From Effrenium voratum (taxonomy: Eukaryota > Sar > Dinophyceae > Suessiales > Symbiodiniaceae), in assembly GCA_963377175.1 (NCBI GenBank), contig CAUJNA010001440.1, positions 1 to 64,000 on the forward strand: DNA of 64,000 nt. The letters are read 5' to 3'. The notes below the pieces were generated by a model. That model was not told the origin of the DNA. It made no database searches and saw only the letters and a program-made list of their open reading frames with translations. Positions 26,296 to 38,165 of the stretch are shown piece after piece. Both the position numbers and the translations under genes were made by a program. Positions within the stretch are counted from its first letter, which is position 1; each line of letters opens with the position of its first letter.

Positions 26296-26361
26296 CTCTC
26301 GCCTATCTTCTATTTGTCGCAAATTAAGGGATTTTAGATAAAAGCGACCAATAGGCGAGAG
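26296..26361. repeat. Two-tier stem-loop, one pair broken
   Basis: ctctcgcctat (26296-26306) pairs perfectly with ataggcgagag (26351-26361). The inner stem atttgtcgc/gcgaccaat has one mismatch. The second direct-repeat copy near 36.85 kb has attggtcgc and pairs perfectly, so copy 1 carries the mutation. Confidence 0.8.
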
Positions 26362-28972
26362 ATGTTAGGAAGGGAATGGGAGCCCTCGTCTTCACTCGCG
26401 ACCCAATATTCCCCTCCTCCTCTTCTCTTTACCCTTCCCTGTCTATCATCTCATCCTTGAATCGATGGCGACAGGAAGGAGACAGAGAGAGAGGAAAAGA
26501 GATGATGGGAAGGGCCCCTTCGCTCTCACAGTTCGCTCTTCCCTCACATGCCTCTCTCGCCTAAGGAATTTATGGGCGAGAAATAGAGGCATGGGAAGAC
26601 CCGGCGGTTAAAGGGATGGGAATAGCCGGGAAGTGAGTGTATTTGGGAGAGCAGAAAGGGATCTATTATCGCTCTCCCATGCCTTTCCTGTCCTTGTCCT
26701 CTCTCTCGCCTCCCACTGTCGGTTCGTTCGTAAGGACAAGACAGTGAAAGGGAGTGCGGTGACAGTGAGGAATTTTCATGAGTCACCTATTCTCCGCTCC
26801 CTTCGGTCTCTTCTATCTCTTTCTTGTTGGCGGGTGATCACTCCTCACGCTCCCTTCACTCGCTTCCGGAGCCTTTAGGAGAAGGTATAGAAGGATTAGA
26901 ATGGAAATGAGATGATAGAAAGTGAAGTCAGGTTCCTTCCAACACACTATTCCCTTCACCATATCACCGAAGGACCTTACACTGCATGCCGTGGGATCTC
27001 TTCCCTTGTGTTTCTATTCATTTGGTGTTTACATTGCCTGCGGTGCGAGGAACCTGAGAGACGAGATAAGGGGTAGATAAAGGACAAGAACAGAGAATTG
27101 TAAGGATGGGAGATAATGTGATGAAGGGAACAGGTCCTTTCTATATCTCTACCTTCATCTGGATATCTTTCCTCCTCGTCTATTCACTCGGTTAAATACC
27201 CTGAGATTTAGGGGTCCAAAAGTGACAGAAATAATATAATAAGAAAAGAGATATTCCTTTATGCCTTATCTTTTCCATTCTATCATCTCATTTTACATCT
27301 TATATTAATTCTACATGTGATAGCTATTACAGAAAGAGGAATTAAGAGAATAAATAATACAAGAAGAAGAGATACAATGTGAAAGCTAATTCTCTAACCT
27401 ATACCTCGCCTCCAGGTCACGGCTTTCCAGTATTCCTTCATTCGTGAGTGTACCTTGCCCCTCGTCCGTTCACGTCCTCAGTCTCTATGTCAGAGCGGAG
27501 GCGAGGCCACGAGACGAAGAGAAGCCTACCTTTTCCCTCCTTCCGCTCCCTTGTCTCTGCGGTCGCTCTCCCGTGTATTCGTTCACCTCCTTTCACGACA
27601 CGGAGGAGTGGAAAGGTAGGTCATGTCCTTCTCCTTGGTCACTCATTCCATTCCTTCCAAGTCCTTCTATACCTTCCCTTGGACTCGTCGGTTGGTGTCT
27701 GAGATAATTAGAAAAGAGACGAGCCAAGAGGAAGAGGAACTAGAATGTAACTTCCCTGTCAAGCCTTTCTATCTTCTACTTTCTAATCCCATTCTTTTAA
27801 GGATTTCTACAATATAAAATAGATGTTAAAAGGCTTGACAGAGGAAACAGAATTAATATGTTATCTTCCTCCTTTCTCTACCCCGTCCTTGACGGAGAGA
27901 AAGGGTTAGGGAGAGAAGATGGATTGGTGGACAGGCCTTCCCAAATGAGATAGAAGATAGACTGGGGAAGGCATCTCTGTCCATCTTATCCCATCTATCC
28001 CTCGCTTCGCTCCTCATCACCCTTCACTCGTGGCTCGGGGAACCGAAGGAAGTGAGGATAGAGCCAAAGAGAGGAAGGGGCTCGCTTCTCTCGCTCACAT
28101 CACACATCCCCAACCCACGCTCCCGTCTATCTCCGAGCGTGTAGGATGTAATGGGATGTGGTTATTCCCTTCCTCACGGTTTCCACGTGAGCAGGAAGGG
28201 AGAGGAATTGAATGGATAATTGGTGATGGGATGAGCCATTCCTTTTCACTTCGTTCTCTGAGCTCATCCCTATCACATATTCCTCTCTTTTCCTTTTCCT
28301 TCCTTTCTACCTTCGTTTCAACCGCTGTTCCAGATCTCTTTCCTAGCGGTTAACGAAGGTGAAGAAAGAGACAGGAGGAAAAGGTAGGTGATCAAGGTAC
28401 ATTTCTTTCACCTGTGTGCCAACCCTTCGCCAACAGCCGGGAGAGATGGTAAAGAGGAAAAAGGAAAGGAATGGCGGCGAGTGAAAAGATATGCCACGTG
28501 ACTCATCCTTCCCCACGTTACGCCGCCGCTATTCCATCTCTTTCCCATTCACTCGCGGGTTAGACAATTAGTAGTAGGGAAAGACCCGCGAGAAGATAGT
28601 AAAGGGAAAGAGATAACGGGAGATGGAGAGCGAAGATACCGCTCTCACCTGTCTATTCCATTCCATTCTCTTCCCAACATTACCTACCAAGGAAGAGAAT
28701 GGGAATAGACAGGCCTGACCGGTGAGTGTGTGGAGTGGTGAGCGAGAGCGAAGGGAAGCATCTCTTTCCACTCCCACACTTCACCTCCCATCCCTTTCCT
28801 CTCTTCCTGTCCTTTACCTTCGTCTCGTGGCCAGGACAGCGAGTGCAAGGAGCGGGATGGAGTGGACACGAAGGAAGGTAGGATGGGTGAGTTATAGGTG
28901 AGACGGCTATATCTCTTTCCTTTTCTCTCGTCTCACCACACAGTCTCTCACCCATCCATCTCTCTTCTCTGT

Positions 28973-29040
28973 TGGGTCTCTTGGTCGCTTTTATCTGTAT
29001 CTTGTCATGTCTTTCCTGGCGACCAAATGAGAGAGACCCA
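28973..29040. repeat. Two-tier stem-loop
   Basis: tgggtctc (28973-28980) pairs with gagaccca (29033-29040), and ttggtcgc (28981-28988) pairs with gcgaccaa (29019-29026). The apical part contains gtctttcctggcga, a member of the recurrent apical motif set. Confidence 0.82.
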
Positions 29041-29640
29041 CCCCCTTCCCTTTCCTGTCTTTATCCGTTCTCTCCACTCTTCACATCCTGGATTTCACGG
29101 AAGACAGGATAGAGGGAAGAGATAGGAGAGAGAAAGGAACAGACAGGGAATGGTGAGGCAATGGAATGAGGTTGAGTACGAACGAAGGAGAAGGATGAGA
29201 CCGAAGGAATGCTATCTTATTGCCTCACCATCTTTCCCCACTCTATCTCTGCTCTTGGCCAAGCCGCGAGGTGAGGAGTGGTAGCCAAGAGACGGGTGAG
29301 TGGGTAGGAAGGGTTCAATGACAGCGACCGGAGTGAGATGGAATGCCTTACCCTTCCCTTCCCCTTTCTCTTTCCCATCTATAACTCTCGCAAAAGAAGA
29401 GAAACGAATGAAAGCGAGAGAATGGGAAAGATGGGGAAGGTGGATGGGTGAATGAATGCGAGGCTATTTGCTCTTCCCTCTCGCTTCACTCGTTCCTTTC
29501 GTTCCTCACACCATGGCCTCGCACACCCATCCATCCTATCCCTTCCCTGTCATGTCTTTCTTCGTTCCATCGGTTAACCTCTGTCTCTAGGACATGACCA
29601 ATAGACCGAAGGGAGATATGGAATGAACGAAGAGACAGGC

Positions 29641-29676
29641 CTCGCTCGCTTCTAGTTGAGTTTGTTTGCGAGCGAG
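29641..29676. repeat. Perfect 9-bp stem-loop
   Basis: ctcgctcgc (29641-29649) pairs with gcgagcgag (29668-29676) around an 18-nt T/G-rich loop. Confidence 0.85.
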
Positions 29677-29794
29677 CGGGAAGCCGGAGGCTGGACCCAT
29701 CTCCCGTCCAACGGCGAGGACGGGGATAGACAGAGAGCGACGAGGAAGGATGACGAGGGAAGCGAAGGGAGGGCTAACGTATGAAGTGAGTGGG

Positions 29795-29868
29795 TCCCTC
29801 CCTCCCCTTTACCTTCTATGTCCTGGCGGTTAAAGATGAGAAGAGCCAGGACAGGGAAGGAGGGAGGA
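29795..29868. repeat. Two-tier stem-loop
   Basis: tccctccctcc (29795-29805) pairs with ggagggagga (29859-29868), and tgtcctggc (29819-29827) pairs perfectly with gccaggaca (29845-29853). Confidence 0.8.
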
Positions 29869-30008
29869 AACGAGCGAGCTGACCCCATCTCACTCTCTCT
29901 TACCCTTCCTCCTCGCTTGGGAGCGAGATGAGAGGAAGGGGATGTGTGGGAAGGTGAGAGGAAAGGGACTTGACTGCTCTCACCGGTTCACCCACACATA
30001 TCTTTCCC

Positions 30009-30046
30009 ATGTCCTCACGACCTAAAGGAGTAATAGAGAGGACATG
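30009..30046. repeat. Perfect 9-bp stem-loop
   Basis: catgtcctc (30009-30017) pairs with gaggacatg (30038-30046). The loop includes the recurrent cctaaag motif. Confidence 0.83.
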
Positions 30047-30654
30047 GTGAAGGGAAGAGAGCGAATGAATGGAGATGAGGACGCTCTCACCCTTCCTTCT
30101 CTCGTCTCCATGTCTGACCTGTCGACGAACGAAGTAGAGGAGAAAGGAAAGACATGGCCCGGCTCATTTCCCTCGCCGTCGGTGACAGAAAGGAAACGAC
30201 AAGAGAAGGGAAAGAGACGGGGAAGGGGATGTGTGGATGGGAAAGCCGCCATTATACATATTCTCTTTCTCGCGGCTTTCACACACATCACCTTCCTCCC
30301 TCACTCTTCCATCTCGCTCCTCTCGCTGACGAGTGAACATGAGGAAGAGAAAGGAGAAGAGATGGCATGGCATTTCTCTTTCCTACCTCCCTCTCGGTTC
30401 TATCTGTGACCGAACGGATGAAGGGAACAGGAGAGGGAGGGGATAGGGAAAGAGAAGAGAAAAGCCATGGGATGAGGGCTGGCTTGTTGGTGATAGAAGT
30501 TCCTCTTCCCTTCGGTCGTTAGCAATATGAAGAAGCCAGCCCATTCATTCCTTTCTCTTCTTCCTTCCTGTGTGTCTTTCCCCATCCCTCGTCACTACTT
30601 CCGAGCGCTGTAAGACACAGGAAGAAGAGGAACGAGAGAACAAGAACACACACC

Positions 30655-30700
30655 GGTCAGCCCTTTCTTTCTCTTCTCTCTGGGCTATTATTGGCTGACC
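30655..30700. repeat. 8-bp stem-loop
   Basis: ggtcagcc (30655-30662) pairs perfectly with ggctgacc (30693-30700). The loop is pyrimidine-rich. Confidence 0.78.
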
Positions 30701-31351
30701 GTGTATCACCCATCTCTACATCCCACCAATTATCAGGTTATACCGTGGGATGGAGATGGTAGGAAGATAAGGGGATTTCCTCGAATTGAGTCTCTATTCT
30801 CCAGGAAATCCCACTCTCTTTCCTGTGTCTTACCTTCTTCCTTTCGTACCTTCCCCGTCCAACCCTTAGAATCGATTGGAAGGAGATACCGGGTTGGGGA
30901 CGGGAATGAAGGTGAAAGAAAGGACAGAGAAAAGACCATCCCATACCTTCTCCCTCCTATCCTTGCCTTCCCTTGTACATCCCTTTCACCTGTGTGACAT
31001 CCTAAAGGATAAGGGATGGCTTCCAAGCTAGGCAAGGGAGGGAGAAAGGAATGTAGAAAAGGATCTGGAAGAGACTTCCCACTCCTTCAAACACCGACCG
31101 GTGAGGAGGTGGGGATTCCTCATTCATTCGTTTCACCTCTTCCTTTCCCTGTATCTTCCCGTCATTCACGGCATGAAAGGGAAGTGGGAAAGGTAAAGAG
31201 GAAACGATGCCATCCACATTCTTCTCTTTCCGGAGCCATTCTATACCTTCATCTCTTACACACAGCGGAGGCTCCGGAAGAAGAATGCCATGAAAGGAAG
31301 AAGGAATGACACCATTCCGCTCGGTTCCCTCTCTCTTTCTCTGTACCTCTT

Positions 31352-31433
31352 CCTTACCTCTTATCTCCCTCTCGGTTTATCTTCTTAGAATAATCCTCTC
31401 TTACATACGTTAAAACCGAGAGGGAAGGTAAGG
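31352..31433. repeat. Stem-loop with 12-bp perfect inner stem
   Basis: ccctctcggttt (31367-31378) pairs with aaaccgagaggg (31413-31424). The outer tier is ccttacc (31352-31358) with ggtaagg (31427-31433). Confidence 0.85.
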
Positions 31434-33419
31434 ACAAGGGAGATATACCCCGCTCGGTAACCACGAAAGGAGCGGGGAGAGGAAATAGATCTTCATTCAC
31501 TGTCATTCCCTTGCCAACCCGTTATCTCTCCCTTCGTTTCGAGGGTTGGGGTAATGTATGACAGTGAAAGAAGCGATACAAGAGCTTCCCGCCCGCTCTC
31601 TGTCTTCTCTCGTTCTTCACTCGTGAATCCTGCCGGCGGCGAAGCGAGGGAATGCAGGCTCTTCTTTCTCTTCTCTTTCATATTGGCCCACAATTCATTT
31701 CTTAGTTCAAGAGTTGGGACGTGACATAGAGAAAGAGCCTGCCAACCCATTCATAATGCTGACGAGCGAAGGCGATGGAAGGGCGGTCATTCCTCTGTCA
31801 TTCCTTCTCCCTTTGCCATCTCCTCATCACCGCTCGCCGCTGAGGCAAAGAGAAGGAAGAGCGAGGGATGAACCTGTGTCACGTCTTTTCCCATCTTCCT
31901 CTTCATCTGGGACTTCCCTTCCCTTGTGTGTTTGATGTGTTAGCCAATTCTTGGATTTAATGTAAATAGTAAATTATTGATGAAGAAAGACCAAGAATTG
32001 GGAAGGAACAAGAAACGAGAAAAGAGATGAGTGAAAAGGTCAGCTCTTGACTGTAGGTAAGCCTCTTTTATCTGGATCATGAATGGGTGAATTGTAAAGA
32101 TGAAAATATGGGATATAAAGCCTTTAAGATGAGGCGGTGAGATAGCATTCTATTGGTGGACATTCCCTTGTTTGTATGGTCATGTCTTTCTTCTTTCATT
32201 TCAACATCATTCTACATCTTATGTTTGTGGATTAGAAAGAGAAAAGCAAAAGATAGATGTCTTCTAAAAATGAATCCAGAGAAGGGAAGATTTGTAGGTG
32301 AAAGAGATTCCGTTCCTTTTAAGATTGTAAATGAGATGAAAGGATATGATGCTAGCCCGTAGGCGAGAGAAATGTAAGGTCGTTTTCTTTCGTTACTTTT
32401 CTATCCCATCTTCTCCTACATTTACGAGAGCAGGAACAAAGTGAATGAACGAGAGGATACAATGCGAGAAGATGCCCTTCACTTGGTCTCGTGGACTCGC
32501 CTCCGTCCAGGCTTTACCACAGTCTTGTCTTTCCTGTGACCTCCTCCCTGTCTTCACCACCTGACGTGTCTTGACGGAGGATGAGAGGAATAGAAAAGTA
32601 ATGACTGCTCTTCCTTCACCAACCCTCGCTCTCTTGTCTCTGGAGCGGACCGGGTTGGATGGAAGAGGAATGACTGTAGAATCCTTCCCTTTCAGGGCCT
32701 TTATCGTTAGGTTCCTCACACACTTTCCTGTCACCCAACCTCTCTATCCTGGTCCATCGGTTGGCTTTATGTGTGGTTCACCCGCGAGCGGGATGTAAGG
32801 CTTAGGAACCATGCCACCGTCCTTCGTCCTCCCTTTTCTCTTCTCCATTATATCTGTTCTCGTTATCGTGTTTGTAGCTTTCTTTCGTCTTTTATCTGTC
32901 CCTTTAGTGTCTGTTAACGCCCGCCGTGTGGCTCATCCTATAGTCAGTCTTTCCTGGAGATTAAGAGATAGAAGATAGCGAGGTAACGAGTGAGAGATAG
33001 GAAAGAGAATCTGGTATCTTCATTCATCATATTAATTCCCTAAACTGTAAGACTTAGAAATAGAAAGAAGAGAAAGACAATTCTAACCTGATCCCTTTTC
33101 ACCTGTTGGTTCATTCATGGCGGTTAACCGCTCCCACAGTCTTCTCTGTGAGGTCGCTGACCGCAATTAAAGATGAGCTTCTCTTCGTCATTCCATTCCT
33201 TCTCCTTTACTATCTTCTCTCTCGTCTATTATCACTGTCACATATTAAATCCTAAAGTGAACTAGATAAGAGAAAGATATAGACGAGAGAGGAATGGATT
33301 AGGAAATAGAATGTAAGTGAAAGAGGCTTACCAACGGTGAAAGCCGAGAGAAGGAAGATGACATCCCATTCACTCATCTCTTCGTTCATCCTTTCCTACA
33401 TTACTTTCCTCTTCTTTCA

Positions 33420-34330
33420 CTCTCATTTAAACTCACTAAACACACATAATGAAAAACTAATAATAAAAGAATATGAAAAGAAAAACAATAAATCTACAAA
33501 CAAACAAGAAACTGGAAAGTGAACCAGGATTGGGAAACGGTATAACCTCCAGAACCCATATCTCCAACCTATTAATCCCTTTAACAGCTTCTGGAGAGCA
33601 TACCATCATCTAGGAGTTAATGATCCCGCTCTCGCTCCCATATCTCCCATTCTTCTTTGTTAATCTCTGTGACAAGAAATCCATAAAATAAACAATAAAA
33701 TAATAAAAAGAAGAATAGCAAAAAGGAAAAGATAATAGATAATTTATAATGTAAATAGCTGAATTTAGAAGTAATTAATAATAAACAAGTTATGACAACA
33801 AATATAAAAAGGAAATATAATGCAAAATGAAGAAGATAAAAGACAAGGAAGATAAAGGGATTTCTGGTCTATTTCATTCTTATGGTTACTGTTCTCCAAG
33901 AAATCCCGCATTCTTCATTGTTACACCTGTCTCTCGATTCTTAGAATTATGAATGGATTTTTAATGGAGATAAAGAGATGAGAGAGACAGGGAAATAATG
34001 GGAAAAGAAATAGATGAAAATATGATGAAAATGAAAGTAAACAAACATTATAAAAGCATTTAATCTTTCTAGTCTTTTATTATTTATCTTTGTTATCTGT
34101 TTTATTGTTTATTCTAAGCTTTTTAATTCTATTTACAAATATTTGACAAATTAAGATGAAAAGAAAATAGTAAAAGAAAGATATAAAATGAACAATAAAT
34201 ATAAGATAATAAGATATTAATATTAAACATAAAATAAACAAGAAATAAATATAAGATAAACAAATATTTGACAAAGAGATACAATATTAGGAAAAGATAT
34301 TAATAATGATAGAATTCTAAAATGTAGGTT
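33420..34330. repeat. AT-rich island
   Basis: About 900 nt of low-GC sequence dominated by A-rich runs on the plus strand, with a T-rich patch around 34060-34140. Hairpins are fewer and weaker than in neighbouring DNA. It precedes the second direct repeat, as the A-rich island at 23.8-24.1 kb precedes the first, but the two islands are not obviously the same sequence. Confidence 0.7.
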
Positions 34331-34825
34331 GATTTCCTTTCCTTTCGGTTATACCTCAGTCACTGTAACGACAAATAGAAAAGGTGTAATGAAAGATCTG
34401 GAATGCTTCTTTGCTGTTTAATTCACTTCTTTTCAATTATAAATCTGATCCTTTTTCTAATCTTTTCTATTTTATTATTAATCTATGATGTCATCCAAAA
34501 GAGAGAAGGATGGTAAAGACTAAGATATAGAAAAGAAAGAGAACAGAGAGTAATAAAGAGAAGATAGTGATTTAAGATAAAGAAAGAATTAAAAAGAACT
34601 CCAAATGCTGTTACGACAATAACCCAAAGACACCTAAAGTGAAAGGAATTAATATAAGATAGGCAATTATCTCTCATTCTAGTCCTTCCTACCTTACCGT
34701 TCTTTCCGGTACGTTATCTCCTTCACAATGTAGAATTAATTAAAAAGAAAGAAAAAAGCAACATAAAATAATAAAATAAAATAATAAAATAAAATGAAGA
34801 TTAACCGCTAGGAAGCGGGGTTAGG

Positions 34826-34929
34826 GGGAAGGTTCTCTTCCCCAAGTGCCATCGTTTTACCCCGGCCCACGAATGGACCTGACAGATAGGGTCGTGAACA
34901 TACCCACCGGGCCGCGGCTTACAATATAA
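34826..34929 (+). repeat. E element copy E4
   Basis: Near-identical to E3. Differences include gaagg to gaatgg in the variable region and CGTGAACAA to CGTGAACAT in the hairpin loop. The hairpin is at 34889-34905 (GGGT stem, ACCC). The same A-rich tail follows. It forms the start of direct repeat copy 2. Confidence 0.87.
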
Positions 34930-35421
34930 AAGAAAAGAAAAATAAATAAAAATTAAAATAAAAAGATAATGAAAGATTAGTAAGAGAAATAGCTTTTATG
35001 GAAAGGCCTGACCGTGTATTGGTCACTTATAACTCACTTAGGGATACACGGTCACAGATAAAGGCCTTTCTCTACCTCTTTGCCATTGGCGGTAAGACCT
35101 AGAGACACAGAAAGTGAATGGAGATGAACTAATATGCCACTCCTCACCCTCCAATGAAGGTAGGTCTTGTCTGTTCGTTATCTTTCCCTTGCCTGTCTTT
35201 TCCCCTTGCTCCGCCGGCGGTTAACGACAGTCAGGAGATAACCAGACAAGGGATGGCAAGGGAGGAGAGAAGGGTTCTAGGGAAGGCATTTTCGTTCATC
35301 ATATCATCCCAACATTCCAACTCTTTTACCTTCATATCATGTCCTTGGGAATATTGAGGATGAACGAAATAGCCCTTCACTTCCCTTCCTTTCCCTTGTC
35401 TTTCCTCCGTTCCCTATCTCA

Positions 35422-35589
35422 TTGTTGCCAACCTCTCCGTTCGACTCATGAATCGAAAGGAGAGATAGTGAAGGAGGCAAAAGGAAAGAGGAAAGGAAAT
35501 GAAGTGACCATGGCGTTCTTGTTCGTTCCTTCTCCCTCCTGCTCTATGGCGAGAGTGAATGAGCAAGGAATGGGCCTGGAGTGGCAGGT
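35422..35589. repeat. Divergence hotspot within direct repeat copy 2
   Basis: Counterpart of 24868-25035. The stem ctctcc/ggagag is retained (35433-35438 with 35459-35464), the loop differs, and the outer arms can pair in a different register (ctatctc with gagatag). Confidence 0.65.
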
Positions 35590-35865
35590 CACTTCTCTCT
35601 CCTCCCTGTCACGTCCGTGAGCGAAGCGGGAGGTACAAGGGAGAGAAGAGAGAGAAGGTGGGATGTGTGTGTGAGTTCTTTCCCTTCCCTCCCTCACGGT
35701 TTAACCGCTGACGGGAAGGTCCTCACACACAATCCCATTATTCCCTTCCACACCTATCTTCCTTGATCACCTCTCCGTCGTAACTCACCTATAGACGAGA
35801 GAGGTAAGGAAGAGAGGAGGAAGGGTGTGTGAGGAGGTGGACCCGCTCTCTTCTTTCGCTTCTCT

Positions 35866-35984
35866 CATTACCACCTCGTCTCCTCACACACACTAACCGT
35901 TCACTCACTTCCTTCGTCAGTTCCCTCCTCTCTCTCATCTCTTTCTCTCTTGTCCATTATCCCGTGTCCAGGAGATATAGAGAG
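35866..35984. repeat. Alternative block in direct repeat copy 2
   Basis: 119 nt replacing the 123 nt of copy 1. With the shared 3' flank it forms a two-tier hairpin: cttgtcc (35949-35955) with ggacaag (35993-35999), and cgtgtcc (35963-35969) with ggacacg (35984-35990). Confidence 0.75.
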
Positions 35985-36436
35985 GACACGAAGGACAAGA
36001 GAAAGAGATGGCCTTCCTACTCTCTTCCTTCCCTATCATTCCTCTCTATCTCCCGTTAACCACATTGTGTGTCCGGGAGAAGAGGAATGAGGGAAGAGAT
36101 AAGAGAGAAGGAAGAGAGATGGCGGCGAGAGTAAGAGATAGAACTCTCTCGCCTATTAATCGTTCACTCTGGACTGTGTCCTCTCCGTTCTCTCACCCAT
36201 CTCTTCTCACCATCACCCACCAAACAAAACCAAATGAATTAGAGAAGATAGAAAAGGTGGGTGAATGGTAAAGAGAAGAGATGGCCCACGCTCGCAATCA
36301 AACACTAAAGACGCGAGCGGGCCCTTTCCTTACTCCTCCCAACTGCCTCGTCGATAGGAAAGAGAGGAGAGCAGGTGAGAGGACCAGTCATTACATTCCT
36401 TTCCTCCCTTTGGTCGTCTCCTCTTTACCTACTCTT

Positions 36437-36468
36437 CACCAGCGGCCATTATGTGTAAGCCGCTGGTG
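36437..36468. repeat. Perfect 10-bp stem-loop (copy 2)
   Basis: Same stem as 25887-25918: caccagcggc (36437-36446) with gccgctggtg (36459-36468). Confidence 0.85.
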
Positions 36469-37158
36469 GGAAGGGTGATATGATGGAGAGCGGAGTCATC
36501 GTTTCCTTCTTTTCCGCTCACCATCCCCTTCCCATTCTCTTTCATTCATTCCTTCTCCTTACCCTCTCTCTCTTCCATCGACGGGACGGAGAGGAGAATG
36601 AGTGAAGCGAATGGGCCGCTCGTTAACTCGCTCTCCCTTCTCCCTGTCTTACCTCCCTTCTACCTCTGTCCACGACGGTAGGGAGGAGACAGTGAGGAAG
36701 GGCCATCTCTTTCTCTTCCCTTCTACATCCCACCATTTCGTCTCTGTAGAGCGTGGGATGGAAGGAAGAGAAGAGATGGGGAGAATGGGTTTGATGGCGA
36801 GAGGAAAAAGGATCTGTAAGCCACGCTCTCGCCACCCATTCTCCTCTCTCGCCTATCTTCTATTGGTCGCAAATTAAGGGATTTTAGATAAAAGCGACCA
36901 ATAGGCGAGAGATGTTAGGAAGGGAATGGGAGCCCTCGTCTTCACTCGCGACCCAATATTCCCTTCCTCCTCTTCTCTTTACCCTTCCCTGTCTATCATC
37001 TCATCCTTGAATCGATGGCGACAGGAAGGAGACAGAGAGAGAGGAAAAGAGATGATGGGAAGGGGTTGGGTCATTATCTCCTCCATCCTGTCTCTCACCG
37101 TCGGTGGAAGGGACAGGGGAGATAATGTAAGACCCAACAGAGAAGAGACAGGTATGGG

Positions 37159-37199
37159 ATAGCGGCCACAATGTGAAGATAGAAATGATGGGCCGCTAT
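37159..37199. repeat. 9-bp stem-loop
   Basis: atagcggcc (37159-37167) pairs perfectly with ggccgctat (37191-37199). The loop includes acaatgtgaag, one of the recurrent apical motifs. Confidence 0.82.
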
Positions 37200-38092
37200 T
37201 CTCTGTCTCTTTCCCTTCTCTCTGTCACACTCTCCACCAACCCTCGACCATAGGAAAGAGAACGGGTTGGGAGAGGTGTGAGAGTGAGAGAAGAGAAAGG
37301 GATGAATGGAGAGGCTTCTCTCACCGCTGTCCCAGCTCTTGGATCAGCCATTACTCTCCATTCATTATCTTCCTTCCCTCGTGTTCATTCCCTACGTCAT
37401 GTCCACTCACTCATGCCTCGCCGCTGTTGGGTAAGGAATGAATGATAAAGCGGCGAGAGAGTAAGGCCCGGCAGTTAGAGAATAGAGCCGGGGAGAGAAG
37501 GGAAGTGTTGGCGGGTGATCACTCCCTCGGTCACTTTGCTCCCTCCGTCACCGCCAAGTCGCCGCTAGCCACGGCAGGCCCACAGTCTCTAGGTCATGCC
37601 GTCCGGTCTCTACATTCCCTACCTTCGTGTCTACTCCCTGCCGTCGTTAGCCACGGCATGCCTCCAAGTCGCTCCCAATCCATTCTCTTCGTTCATTCAT
37701 GTCGCTTACCACCTGCCGTGGGCGAATGCAGGATATGGTGAGGAGGCGACATGTTCCTGGATTCAACGTGTGACCGAAGGGAAGGGTAAGGGAGGTATAG
37801 AGGTGGAGCGTAAGAGATGGATGACATGGAATCGCCTATCACTTCATTCCCTCGCTCATGCTCTTCCTGGTCTTTACCATCTATTCCCTCTCACTCTATC
37901 CCTCTCTCGTCACTTCCCTTGTCTCTCCATTCCTTTTACGTTCATCCACTCCGTCTCTTTGTTCCGTCCCGTCTTCTCTGGAATGGATTGACGAAGTGAC
38001 GAAGGAAGCAAGGAAAGGAAAGACAGACAGGGAAGGTATGGTGGCAGCTAATTCAAGGATTTCTTAGGTGCTGCCATGACATGCCTCTCATT

Positions 38093-38165
38093 CCATTCCT
38101 TTGTCTAACCGTTGGTCTCGCAGTTAGGACAAGATATAGAAGGAGACCAACAGATAGAGGAATGG
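38093..38165. repeat. Two-tier stem-loop
   Basis: ccattcct (38093-38100) pairs with aggaatgg (38158-38165), and gttggtctc (38111-38119) pairs with gagaccaac (38143-38151). Confidence 0.8.

Larger units (their letters stand above)
24272..26514 (+). repeat. 2.24 kb direct repeat, copy 1
   Basis: Matches 34826-37064 in the same orientation with an offset of 10554 at the start and 10550 at the end. It begins exactly at the gggaagg of E element E3 and ends at gatgatgggaaggg. Long stretches are identical. Two parts are not: a divergence hotspot (24868-25035) and a replaced block (25311-25433). The content is hairpin DNA with no supported gene. Confidence 0.94.
26515..34825. other. Single-copy, gene-free hairpin region between the direct repeats
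   Basis: About 8.3 kb. From 26.5 to 33.3 kb it is relatively GC-rich hairpin DNA with especially dense stems; individual examples are listed separately. From 33.4 to 34.8 kb it turns AT-rich. Short frames here (up to 121 codons near 30.05-30.41 kb) are rich in Ser/Pro/Arg and overlap hairpin arms, so I do not call them genes. No tRNA, rRNA or intron core is recognised. Confidence 0.7.
34826..37064 (+). repeat. 2.24 kb direct repeat, copy 2
   Basis: Second copy of 24272-26514. It also starts exactly at the gggaagg of an E element (E4) and ends at gatgatgggaaggg. The DNA on both outer sides is unrelated to that around copy 1. It carries the complete hairpin at 35949-35999 that copy 1 lacks, and the unbroken inner stem near 36.85 kb. 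Confidence 0.94.

Noticed and set aside
26515..33400. Dense hairpins as a CRISPR array or bacterial terminators
   Set aside because: Repeats are not identical or evenly spaced, there are no cas genes, and the hairpins are not followed by consistent T runs or preceded by genes.
24272..37064. Direct repeats as a transposon with its own transposase
   Set aside because: No open frame of useful length or with integrase, transposase or reverse-transcriptase character lies inside either copy, and the ends lack terminal inverted repeats.
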